Origin: Phycomyces nitens
Taxonomy: Eukaryota > Mucoromycota > Mucoromycetes > Mucorales > Phycomycetaceae
Assembly (NCBI GenBank): GCA_022702545.1
Contig: JAHRBC010000001.1
Coordinates: 8,246,001 to 8,310,000 of the forward strand
Reading direction: 5' to 3'
Length of the DNA: 64,000 nucleotides
Numbering within the stretch: position 1 is the stretch's first letter; every line of letters starts with the position of its first letter. Below, in pieces: positions 1 through 12,343 of this stretch. The position numbers and the translations under genes are program-made. Under the pieces are notes generated by a model. That model did not search any database. It saw only the letters and a program-made list of their open reading frames with translations, and was not told the DNA's origin.

Positions 1-784
1 AACATCGCCTTGAGACAAGAACCAAAGCTGCTTTGGATTGGTAAATGTCAAATACACATAGTTTATTTATCTTCATCTAATCCTATCATCTTTTTTCTCT
101 CTCTCTCGATCTTTAGGGTGCTCGGACTCTCGTGCCCCTGCCAATCAGCTCGTGCAGCTTGGCCCGGGTGAGATCTTTGTTCACCGCAATATTGCCAACG
201 TAGTCAACCACTCGGATCTCAACTGCCTCTCGGTTATCCAGTATGCTGTCGAAGTCCTCAAGGTAGAGCACATCATTGTCTGTGGCCACTACAACTGTGG
301 TGGTGTTGCTGCTGCGTACGGAAAACAGCAGTACGGCCTTATCGACAACTGGCTGCGAAACATCAAGGATGTCTATAGACGTGAGTTTATTGTTTGTTAT
401 CTGATGATGATCATCTTACTAAACGTGTTTCATCTAGTCCACCAAGGTGAATTGGAGGAATTGGATGACGAAGACGCCAGAATCCGCAGATTGGTTGAAT
501 TGAACGCCATCAACTCTGCCAAGAACGTCTGCCATTCTACCATTGTCCAGAATGCCTGGAAGAATGGCCGTGCCTTGACTGTCCATGCCTGGGCTTATGC
601 TATTGAGGATGGGTAAGATGATTTTTTTTTGATTGATTGATTGCAATATATTTTATTTTATATTATATTATATATTTTTATATTAAATTTAATATTAATC
701 ATTGTTATTTCCTTTAGTTTGGTCCGCAAACTTGATTGGTCGGTGGATAACAACACTACTCTCCAGCACATCTACCACCACTAA
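1..784 (+). CDS. beta-class carbonic anhydrase, 5' end outside window
   Basis: Zinc enzyme interconverting CO2 and bicarbonate. Four exons are visible: 1-40, 117-380, 438-612 and 718-784. The frame is open from base 1, so the N-terminus lies upstream of the window. The beta-class zinc ligands are present: the CSDSR motif (Cys, and the Asp-Arg dyad) at the start of the second exon, and HYNCGG (His and Cys) later in it. The usual C-terminal tail ends in YHH followed by TAA at 782-784. About 181 residues are visible, most of a typical 200-250 residue fungal enzyme. Cytosolic or mitochondrial location cannot be judged without the N-terminus. All three introns are GT-AG and 57-105 bases long. Family assignment is firm. 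Confidence 0.93.
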
Positions 785-1124
785 ATAGATACTATATTTT
801 TCTATCCCTTGTATATTTAGTTATTCTTTATCGGCTATCAAATATATACTTGCATATATTTACAATCTGGGGGATCCTCTCTAGCATATTTATCACAAGT
901 GTGTGGGACTAGCTTAATGCCAGGAATATTTTTTTTTGCAGTCATTGAGATCGATTCCCTAAAAAGGAAATCGTGACTGGCATTTACGCTGGCTTGAATT
1001 TTTTTTTATACTTTACCAGTTTTAAGCGGGACAGCTGTGGAATCCCAACTGTGTCTGTGTGTCTCTCTCTGTGTGTGTCTGTGTGTGTCTGTGTGTGTGC
1101 GTCTTGACATTTAACAATTACAAA
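785..1124. other. spacer between carbonic anhydrase and GRC3
   Basis: No gene seen. It holds the 3' region of the carbonic anhydrase, an 8-base inverted repeat (AATGCCAG at 916-923 and CTGGCATT at 977-984) enclosing a second imperfect hairpin, and a GT/CT-rich run at about 1051-1102 just before the next start codon, probably its 5' leader. Confidence 0.6.
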
Positions 1125-4100
1125 ATGGCAAAGAGAAAATCCCAAGCAGATCCTGAACAAAGACGCAAGTCCAAGCGCGGCACTACTAAAAAACAGTCTT
1201 CTGACAAGGACTCAGAATACCCAGCCGGTAAGTCTGAATTGACATTCCAAACTATACAAGCACTCCATTAACCTTTGGACATGTGATATACACGACTATT
1301 TTATTTTTTTCCTACTTTTTTTTATTGTCTTTTTTTATTTTTTGATAGGCGTAATAAAAGTGTCAAAGCACCTGGCCTCAGTGGTTGTACGAAAGGAAAA
1401 CCCAAATCCCGAACAAGCTGGCAAAAAAGTTGAAGAAGCACCTAAAAGCGCGGTCGCTGCACGTGGATCAACACTCGAGGATTTGCTCAAAAGAGCAGAA
1501 GAGATGGACGATGTAGAGACTGGAGATGATGAGGATGAATATAAACAAGAAGACGAAGACGAAGACGAAGACGAAGACGAAGAAGAAGAAGAAGAAGAAG
1601 AAGAAGAAGAAGAGGATGAAGAAGAGGATGAATATGTAGAAGAAGAAATCGAAGAAGATGAGGAGGTTGAAGAGGAAGATGTTGAGGAAGACGAAGAGGA
1701 AGAGGATGAAGAAAGCGTTGTATCAGTCACACCACCTAAAAGAACTTCTCGCCATTCTAAAGCATCTCTGGCTTCCAAGCCTTCTCCACCTCTCAGTGCA
1801 ATTGCTGCTCGCCGTGCTGTCAAGGCTGCGATGCATGAAGAAGAAGAGATTGTGGATGATGAGGAAGACGAGGAAGACGAAGACGAGGAAGATAGCGGGG
1901 AGGAACTTTTGTCTGTTGGACACGAAGACAGTGAAATGGCAGAAGATGATGATGATGAGGATGAAATTCACTATGCACCATCAGAGACAGGCGAAGATAT
2001 TGGCATGTCAGACAACCAGGCAATGCTGAGTGATGGTAGTGGAATTGAACGTTCGCGTGCAATTCAAAAGAAAGCAAAGCCATCTGCCAAGAAGCCTAGA
2101 AAGTGAGTGTTCTGGTCTGATTTAATGATTGATAATCTGTGCGTATTGCTTATATTCATCCTTTTATCCTCCATCAGCTTAACCTTTGATGAGAATGCGC
2201 TTTCAAAGTTTCTGCCTGTGGATACAAATGTGGTTGCGTTTGATTATGAAAAAGAACACTACCTTTGCATTGGACTCCAGAAAGGAGAAGTGAGTTGTTG
2301 ATCTGTCAAATATGCACACGGCGCATCCTTTAACACCTTGAATCCTTAGACTCTTGTTTTTGCTGGACAAGTTCTTGTAGCTCCTGTCTTTGGCGCCATT
2401 TCTGTCATGGGTTCCGTGCTTTCTTCTGTTAACCCTGTCGTACCTGCCGTTATTCCATCAACACTCACCCTTTCGTTTCACCCTGTCTTCTCACCCAAGA
2501 CACATTCACTCCTGATGATTACACCTTCAGTCAAACAGGCTAAGCCAAGACGCTCTGATTTTGAAACGACAATTGACCAGTTGGATGACCATCTTGGTCC
2601 CATGGTCAGTCGCCTGGCACACTTTGAAGCCGTCTTTATTATGAAGGATGTAACGACTGGTCTAGAAGAACTTGACGATCTCTACCCAGCCTACAAAGGC
2701 CTCTTTGAATTCCCTAGAAATACTCGAAAGGACGAGCCTATTTTACCCATAAATTCACTCAAAGGATTTCATCCAGTAAGAAACACAATTGCTTGTTGGC
2801 TCGAGAATATCAATGCTAATAAATCAATATAGATTTTGAACGCAACTACAGGCGTCAGAGCTCTCAAGACACCCATTTCGTGGGATACCGAGATTGACCA
2901 GCTGATTCATCGGTCTAGTCTGGACCACAAGCCAATTATATCCTTGGTTTGCGGCAGTAAGAACCTTGGTAAATCCTCGCTCTCAAGACATCTTGTCAAC
3001 CGTCTGCTGAATAGGTATTGTGACAGAGACGCATTCGTGACTAAGCACACTCACAATGACTCCCTCAAGTTACAAACAGGTTGCTTTTATTGAGGCTGAT
3101 GTTGGACAGACAGAATTTACTCCTCCAGGCATGGTCTCTCTCCACATCCTGAGTTCCCCTATCCTTGGTCCTCCTTTTACTCACCAGAACATTCGCCCTG
3201 TACGAAGTTTCTTTATTGGCTCAGCCTCAGCCCAAAAAGACCCTAGTTATTATCTCGAGTGCCTTGAGGAATTGATGTCTACATGGCAATTTGAATGCAC
3301 CAACACTGTAGATGATGACTTTGAGCCAATTCCGCTCGTGTTTAATACCCATGGCTGGATCAAGGGCCTTGGTTACGATCTGCTTTTGAGTATCATCAAA
3401 AAGGTTCAGCCAACAGATGTGTTTGCGTTTTATTCGCGCCAAAATAGCAATGCAAACAATCTCCCTCCTACATTCGCGAATTCCGTAAGTATGATCTGTG
3501 ATGCTGGAGCTCCTGTTATGCGCCATGTCCAGGGGACAACGATGAATGGTACATTGTCCGATCGATACGATGCCTCTAGCCTGCGTGCCCTTTCCATGAT
3601 ATCTTACTTTCACAAATCCCCATCCTCAAAAATATCTCCTCACCAGCCCATTTGGAACTTTGGGAAGCGTCTCGTGGAATGTGTGCCTTGGACCCTTGAC
3701 TGGCGGCACCTAAAGGGCGTTTGGGTGCTGTTTGAAGAAGTGGCCACCCGCCAATTACTATATTCACTCAACGGGAGTGTTGTGGGTCTGATAGGCGATG
3801 TGGTAGATTACAAGCCGGTCGAGAGCCAGAGTTCGCCAACTGCTACACAAGAACAAAGTTTGGTAAATTAATTTCTGGTCAATTGATGCCTTTCTTATAC
3901 TAAAAAGATGCTCTGTTTATATAAATATGAATACATAGGTTCCACCTGCCTACTTTGACTGCCTGAATTATCCCCCTCCACCTCCCACCAAGACAACCTG
4001 CCATGGTCTGGCAATTATTCGGGCAATTGATCCTTCCAAGCATGCATTTTTGCTCTTGACCCCTCTACCTTTGGAGACCTTGAAGCTAGTTTCGGGCATC

Positions 4101-4280
4101 GTAAAGGGAGACTTGGAGTTACCGATGCAGTGTATGCTGGATGAGAAGATGGCAAGTGGACCAGGGATTTGTGGTGTTCCATGGAATATGACACCTTATG
4201 TTACTACTGAGGCCAAAGAAGGAGCAGGAGGAGATTCTCTTCGGGTGCGACGTAACTTGATGAGAAGAGCTCAAATGTGA
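1125..4280 (+). CDS. GRC3: polynucleotide 5'-hydroxyl kinase Grc3/NOL9
   Basis: Nucleolar kinase that phosphorylates 5'-OH RNA ends during ITS2 removal in pre-rRNA processing, with Las1, and affects Pol I termination. Seven exons (1125-1227, 1349-2102, 2178-2289, 2350-2775, 2833-3014, 3070-3862, 3939-4280) give 903 residues. The Walker A is GSKNLGKSS in exon 5, followed by EADVGQTEF (the Grc3/Clp1 D-x-GQ motif) at the start of exon 6 and by NTHGWIKGLGYDLL. The C-terminal region ends near position 4280. The N-terminal third is disordered, with a nearly pure Glu/Asp stretch at about 1525-1735 and a second at 1840-1970, making the protein longer than yeast Grc3 (632 aa). The start was chosen as the first in-frame ATG (AAAATGG context). 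The family call rests on the kinase core, not the acidic N-terminus. Confidence 0.9.
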
Positions 4281-4568
4281 AAAGCCAAAAAAGAAAGAGA
4301 AAGAGAAAGAAAGAGATGGTTATGGTTCTCAATTAACTTTCGGCCAATATTTTTTTATTTTATTTTTTGTTTATTTTATCAAATTGCTTAATACACATAA
4401 TTTGTCCTTGTCGTATTGCTGTCTTTCTGTATTAATATTTCTGGTATTATTATATTATTATTATTATTTAAAAAAAAGGTGTATTGATAAGATATAGCTT
4501 CTTTCGAGCACGCGTCTTGTAATCCACTTGTTAAGGGTATATTGTGGTCTAAATTTTATTTTATTTTT

Positions 4569-4593
4569 GGGGGGAGGGGGGGGGGGGGGGGGG
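4569..4593. repeat. poly-G tract
   Basis: A G run interrupted once by A at 4575, leaving 18 consecutive G at 4576-4593. It lies about 290 bases downstream of the GRC3 stop. Such a tract is likely length-variable and prone to sequencing error. Confidence 0.85.
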
Positions 4594-5981
4594 AGAAATT
4601 GAATACAAAATATATAAAAAAAAATCTATAATCTCATGTGGTTGCTCAACTAGTCTATCTGCGACTTTAGACAGTTTGCCTTTTTTGGATATTATATGAA
4701 CGGTTGTGTGAAATGAAGAGTATGTTGATGGTACTTGTGTAGTAAAAAGCTAAAAGAGATTGCAGATTTTATTCCAATCTCTCGATAATACATGTACAAC
4801 CATTTTAAACAGTAATTGGGTATTCTGAAAATCATGAAACTCGAAAAGCATTACCATTAGTGCTTTATTCTCATGGCAAGGGTTTTTGTTTTTTGTTTTT
4901 TTTTAAGGATAAGACAATGACCCTTCCTTTATATATAAAAATAGGCATATTGCAACGATTAAATCGACAAGTTGAAAGTCGATTTGGCTTCTATTTCACT
5001 TGGCCATCAGCTGGTCCTGAATGAAACGTTCTTCTTGTCGTCCAATGTCTGCAAGTACACCCCCCCTTTTTTTTTCAAGCTGTCTGTGTACTGTTTAGCT
5101 TTGGTTTTTACTTTTTAAGGCTTCTTGCAATAAAGAGCCTCAACTTTGTACCAATCTCCGAAGATTACCACCAAGGTTTATAATATATTAACCTTTAAAA
5201 CTTTGTTTGTCATTTAAAAAAACAACAACAACTTGAGAGCATTTCGAATCCACTCTGATACGATAAATCCCAAAAAAAAAGGCAGACGTTCTATCTACAT
5301 GTCTTTTGGAATCTAATAACCAGAAAACGCCAATTGGTACCCCCCCAAATGCACAAGAGCCCTTTAAACAATAATCAATACCACCATCAAAGGCTAGAGA
5401 AAAGCTGGTGCAGGCAAAACAAAGTCCAGATCTAGGAAGCCGATAGATAATTGGTGCCACGGACGTTAAACACCTATGAATATGAGGCGTAAAATTCTTG
5501 ATATTTGTGGCCATTATATAAAAAAAATAAAGAGTTGACAGCAAGTAAGTCATTGAGACTATGATTAGATGCATTCAGCCAAATGCCTTTATTTGTCAAA
5601 CCCTAGACCTCCAATACAGGAGATATGGCCATGTTATTAAAGACATGGCAATCTTTACCATCAGGTACTCAATGATATAGTCATATGACCTTTCATAAAT
5701 GCCAATATGTCTAACCCACATATGTTTCATGATTCTGTAGATAGAAAAGACATGTATCTCATTGGCATATATAAAAAAAAGAAAAGCCTACAAATAGTTT
5801 CATATTTTTTTTATAAACTGACGGACCTGACCATTTAATGTTCTGCAAACCAAGAGAGCTACATTAATTATCCAACGCCTTTGCTTGGGTGCCAGAGATT
5901 AAATGAGGAACATGACACCATGCTTACGTTTCAAGGGAATTACCACAACCGTTATACTAAATCGTACATGACGTTGTAGAC

Positions 5982-6196
5982 ATGGCTACTGAAGTCTTTA
6001 AGGCCATGAAGATTACTTTATGGAACCTGACTTCAATCCAATTGACCATATCTTTGAGCTCTAACCAAAATCAATACATGTCAATAATCTCAAGACCTTG
6101 GCTGTAATGGTATTCGAGAATGAGGTGCGTGTTTGTTTAATTGCATCTAATTGAATCAAGACTGCCATAGAGGCGCATGGTGTACATGTCCTCTGC
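5982..6196 (+). pseudogene. decayed Tc1/mariner-type transposase C-terminal fragment
   Basis: Reading from 6020 gives EPDFNPIDHIFEL, which matches the family hallmark DLNPIEHxWxxL around the third catalytic acidic residue. The same frame continues with NLKTLAVMVFENEV and, past stops, IKTAIEAHGVHV (from 6155), which match the order and spacing of the conserved tail (LKxLxxxxWxxI ... RixAVIxAxGGxT). Just upstream, a different frame (5982) reads MATEVFKAMKIT, resembling the segment that precedes the hallmark, so at least one frameshift and two stops are present. No terminal inverted repeats or TA duplications were located, and sequence between 5600 and 5980 may be further eroded parts of the element. 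It is certainly non-functional. The assignment rests on motif order rather than an alignment. Confidence 0.62.
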
Positions 6197-6519
6197 TCAA
6201 GTACAATACCTGCATAAAAGAGAAAACGAGGTTTCAGCTTGTTTGATTTGTTTTACTTGTTAAAAAGTCAAAGTCTGGTTTATTCGGAATTAAAAAAACT
6301 GGCCTTGATTTAATTGTGTGTGACTATTGAGTACAGAAAGCAGTTGTGGAGTTTGGGGGGTGTATGACTAATGTTGAACAAAGAGAAACGATAAGGTCCG
6401 TCATGCTTTCTCATAATATCTCAAATATTGATATAAGCTTGATGATTTGTCACTTTAAGGCAGAAATAATTAGATTTATTCAAAATCATAACAACGGAAA
6501 TTATTGATTTTGGTTCCTG

Positions 6520-6581
6520 GTTGTCATGGTTATTAAAATAGTCTAATTTACGCGTATCATTTTTTTTGTTGCCATGGAGAA
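6520..6581. promoter_or_regulatory. two X-box-like (RFX-type) palindromes
   Basis: GTTGTCATGGTTAT (6520-6533) and GTTGCCATGGAGAA (6568-6581) resemble the RFX X-box (GTNRCC AT RGNAAC). They lie 35 bases apart in the spacer upstream of the zinc-finger gene, more than 1 kb from its start. No binding evidence; listed because the same motif recurs at the ATP synthase promoter. Confidence 0.3.
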
Positions 6582-7793
6582 GAGTGAAGAAAAGGAAGAT
6601 GACCTGATGGTTTCTTTTTTAATATTTTTTTTTATTGCCACCACTCAGAAAAAACATTTTGCAGATTGATATTATTTCCTTTTTCTGTCCACGTGTGGTT
6701 AAAATAATCGTGGTTGTTGCTAAACTTATTCAGTGTTTGAATTTCAAAGATGGGTGTAAAAAAAAACCCCAAAGTTCGGGAAGATATAAGATACTCGTAA
6801 ACAAGTCGAGATTTCCGAGTCAGATTTGATAAAGATAGTTTCGATAATGGCCAGTAAGCTTGGACAAGCAAATAATGTGGAGGAGGAAGTTAATGAGACA
6901 GGTACACAATAGAATCTCGGCTGTTAGCCTCCCGTTATGACGAATGAAGTATCGAGTTCACTTAAAAGAAACATCCTAATGGTACTACAATGGTAAATCT
7001 AAAAGGGAAGTCTGGACGAAATACATCGCCGATCGAACTCAAGACACGCGATGAGCAGAGTGTCTTTATATTCAACTACTTCTTTACTATATTGACTTGC
7101 AGTTTAATTAAGAAATGTGATATAAGAGGTACGCGAAATAAAATTATGATTATCTATTTACTACAAAGAGCTCGTAAATGCAATGATTGCCCGGGTGGTG
7201 ATGTAGATTGAAAAAGAATACGCAGGATCTACAGGATGTCAGATCGTTTGATTTATGTATCTTGGCCCCCCTTTTCTTCTTCCCTTTTTTTTTTTATTTG
7301 TGGTTGGCCTGTGTACCACAGTTCAGTTATACTTGTCGACTTTTATCTTGTCCCTTGCCTTCACTGTCTCCTTAAATAATTTGTAAGAGTTTATCCCCGC
7401 TGTAGCAAAAAGCAATATTTCCATATAAGCTCCTTGCAAGCTGTTCTTTTTTTTTACTTGCTCACGTTTTTTTCGTCTCGTATCTATAAATATTCTATCC
7501 TTTTCTGCTGTCTTGTCTTCTTATCTCTTTCTTTCTCGGTTTGGACAACACTTGACCATCTTTACCCAGAAAAACCTCTATTTCTCAACCTCTTTAATCC
7601 ACCATAAAAACAACGCCAAGTTCATCAATAAAACAAAAACAAGCCACCACCCCTTTGCAAAGGTGCGTTCTTTGCTATATTCTAGCAGCCTGCACATAAA
7701 ACTCCGATTTGTCCTTTTCGGATCCTTATTCTGTCGCCTTTCAGTTATACATTTATTGACAACCAGAATCGACCTACAAAAAATATCTATAAA

Positions 7794-9237
<1,444 letters not shown>

Positions 9238-10094
9238 GATTTGAGTTACCACCCTTGTTTTAAGCTTTCTTCTTTTTTTAAATTCTTGCCTTGATTCCCT
9301 TATGTTTTCTGCTCTATGCCAATTATTTCTTTCTAGTTATTTTGTGATATTATAATCTTTCCCTCCAAGCCCTTTTTATTATTATATTCATACGATTATG
9401 CCCTATTGTCTTTATGCCGGCCCAGTTTTCTTTTTAAGCACCTTTTCCTTTTTTATATCCATTGTTGTAATAAAAAAAACTAAAAAAACAAAATTGCCTT
9501 TTTTGACAAGTGAGGATTACACAAAAACCATACTATAATCATAAAGATATTGCAGTACCCTTTGTGTGTTGGCCCGTCGATCGCTTGCCTTTATCTGGTA
9601 ACATATTCTTTGTATTATAGACCTGTCATTTGGTCAATGTAAAGAAGAAGAAGAAAAAAACGCTTATTTTCTGCTATAATAAAGCGCTACTTTTTGGCAT
9701 AAAAATAAAATAAAGGTGAGGGTGAACGGACATTATGTTTGACAAACAAAGAAGGCGTTTCTTTTTTGTCTTTTTCTTGTGTCCACAACGAAAATATAAT
9801 AGACCGACAGGTACGTTTGGCTTCTTTTCAAGACAAAATCAACTGGCTTGTTTCTATATTAGGCCATCCGATCCATTCCCGTGGTTTATATCTTCCTGAA
9901 TCCTTCCTTTTTTTCTTGTCTTTTTAGTGTTTAAAAAACACACAATTTTTCAAGAATAGCCAAATCTGTCCATGCTTTCAAAAAGTTCCTAATAGAGCCT
10001 TGAGCAAAAGGAGAAATCATCATCTTAAACTCATTTGTTTGACCGCACAAGATAGTAAATAAATATATCGTACCAAATATGTGTATGCATTCAA

Positions 10095-10125
<31 letters not shown>

Positions 10126-10175
10126 TTGTATATGCTTGTTAGACCCTGCAGGTAATTATTGCTGTTGTTGCTGCT

Positions 10176-10215
<40 letters not shown>

Positions 10216-10953
10216 TTGTTGTTGTTGTTTTGTGGTATTCTTCATCTATTGACCAATCAAATGGCACCTATATCACAATTATCAAGGTACTAATATGCCC
10301 AAAGGCCACATTTATCTCTTAACAATCAATGTTTATAATCACTGTCAAGCCAAAATCTATATGATTTCTCTATAGCAATACGGAAAATAAAGGAGAAAGT
10401 TTCACAAAAAACAACGTCGAAATAAAGTAACCCCTTCACTCACACTCATATTCTCTCTCTTGTTCTCTCTTCCCCTTTGGCGTTGGTCGCACTTACACGC
10501 GTGGAAGCATGGTAACACGAGTACACGAACTAAACTTCTCAAGCCATTCACACATCAAATATGGGTCTAGTTGTTTATTCTTTCTTTTTTGTTTGATAGA
10601 GTCAATCTTGTGATGTATAATATTCACCAAGTTTTCCGAGTTATATCCTTCCCACACTACAAAGAATATAAAAACAATAATTATAATAATTATGATAATT
10701 CAATCTCTAGTGCCGGAGATCGACGGCTGTCCAAGTTTATATTAGCCCCTTTCTTCTCCCTTTTTTTTTACTGTATTTTATGATCTCTTTCTTCCGTACC
10801 TTGAAACATCATAATCCAAAGCAGTTTGTAAAAAATATAGCGATACTAATGATCAATTATTCAATTATTCCAATCTTTGGCCAATTCTCGAAATCCTAGA
10901 ATATCAAAACCAAATTAATTTCTCGATTTTTACATTTTTATTCATTTGTTCAT

Positions 10954-10991
<38 letters not shown>

Positions 10992-11206
10992 TAAAAAAGG
11001 AGCCTTTTTTTTCCTGGAATTATTTAGACATCTCCTAGCTAGTACATACACTGGACTAAATACTACACCATTTTGTATAGGCAAGACAAGAGAAGGGAAA
11101 AAAAAGGCATGCTCGACCAAACTCCTCTCTTTTCCCTTCTCTTTCCTCTTCCCTTCTCTTTTACTTTTTCTCATTTCCAATTATTGTCAGTATTTTGCCA
11201 AACATT
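9238..11206. other. 2-kb spacer with microsatellites
   Basis: No gene recognised. It contains (ATT)n at about 10095-10125, a CTG/TTG trinucleotide run at 10161-10229, and (AAT)n at about 10957-10990. The reverse strand of the CTG run reads as poly-Gln after an ATG but stops after about 30 codons, so I treat it as a repeat. Bases 11090-11200 are pyrimidine-rich and look like the leader of the next gene. Confidence 0.55.
10161..10229. repeat. CTG/TTG trinucleotide repeat
   Basis: About 23 CTG/TTG-type units, including roughly ten uninterrupted CTG. It lies in intergenic DNA 36 bases after an ATT microsatellite. Confidence 0.85.
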
Positions 11207-12343
11207 ATGGAACAGCAATACAGCCCTCAGCTAGAACGCTATCTTGGACTTCTTGATCGATCAAGTAGCCTAAAAAAGAATATAGATCGTCTCTCGGATC
11301 AATACACTAGTCTGACCACATTCGACACCATGAGAGTCTCCGCACGAGTGGTTCCTGAACAGGGGGCACTCGTATCCAAAAAAGCAACCAAACCTATCGA
11401 TGGAAGCACAATTCATCGTAAACAAAGTCAAACTAAAGCCAAATCAAGTCATCTTGAGCGAAGAAATACACAGATACAACAAAAAGACACAAACAACAAA
11501 AAAGGTATTTAGACTTGATGATTACCCACATCTTCTGATGTACACAGCGTCTATATACATAATAATATGTCATAGGGCATGTATCACTGCCTCTCATGAA
11601 CAGAAAAACCCCCCAGGAGGTTCACTTTAGTCAACTCCAGCGTGCACTATCATCCGCCACCGTAGGAAACAAGGCAATAATGACAACAAACACAACAACA
11701 TCGGTGTTTCCGATTGCCTCCATGAGCACCTCATTTCGGATCCCTGAAAGAAGCGCAAGTACAATCAGATCGTCGCGAAACTCACTTAGATTCTCTCACA
11801 AGGATAGTATGGATATTTTGAATGCTCACCTTTACAAAGATGAACAAGGGAGATGGACTGCAGACAGTATAAAAGAAAAGTCTTTCTTTGGCCCCAAGGC
11901 CCCTCAATACCCGCTTTTGTCCAGCGTTTATAAGAATGTGCCTTCGACTTCCACAAAACCACAAAACCTTTACCTTAATAGAAATACGCCACCGTCCCCT
12001 CGTCCTATTCATCCGTCGATCGGCATGTACGACCTTCCAATCAGCCAGCTTGCCATGCCTATTACACCAGACACTTCTCCCCAATCAAGTGTAAAGGGTG
12101 CTGTAAGAATGACACTTTCAAACACATCAATACCCGAAGAAGGGTCTACAGGGATAATGCCTTCTCAAAAAGTAAGATTCATTTCTAATACCGAGTTATT
12201 TAACCCTATGATTTTTTTGGCAGAAAACCAAAGGACTCAAGGGATTCTTGACACGGAATTTACCAGGACGAAACAACAAACTGTTTGGAATCCTCAATGG
12301 GTCTCCCGAGGCAGCAGCTGGTCAACGAGAACGAGCCAAATAG
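11207..12343 (+). CDS. uncharacterised Ser/Thr-rich protein
   Basis: Not recognised. Three exons (11207-11504, 11576-12171, 12224-12343) encode 337 residues. The first 35 residues (MEQQYSPQLERYLGLLDR...) look helical and could form a short coiled coil. The middle is low-complexity, rich in Ser, Thr and Pro, with basic patches and several SP/TP sites. The end is a basic segment, KTKGLKGFLTRNLPGR, followed by a short Ala-rich tail. No signal peptide or membrane segment is evident. The second acceptor (TAG before 11576) was chosen because all nearer AG sites give early stops. A frame running on past the 12171 donor to 12609 looks like unspliced intron. A phosphorylated scaffold or cytoskeleton-associated protein is possible, but this is guesswork. 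Confidence 0.62.

Larger units (their letters stand above)
4281..7793. other. 3.5-kb gene-poor spacer
   Basis: No intact gene seen. The stretch is AT-rich with many short homopolymers. It contains a long poly-G tract (4569-4593) and a decayed Tc1/mariner transposase fragment (listed separately). A 128-codon minus-strand frame at 5188-5574 has no recognisable domain, and I do not call it a gene. Two X-box-like palindromes lie at 6520-6533 and 6568-6581. The last 500 bases (7250-7790) are pyrimidine-rich and probably include the promoter and leader of the zinc-finger gene that follows. Confidence 0.55.

Noticed and set aside
1335..1823. Poly-Ser protein antisense to GRC3
   Set aside because: Reverse read of the GAA/GAC repeats that encode the acidic region.
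5188..5574. 128-codon minus-strand frame
   Set aside because: Composition like random AT-rich DNA, no domain, no supporting splice structure.
10161..10260. Minus-strand ATG followed by poly-Gln
   Set aside because: Stops after about 30 codons with no upstream or downstream exon that extends it; treated as a microsatellite.
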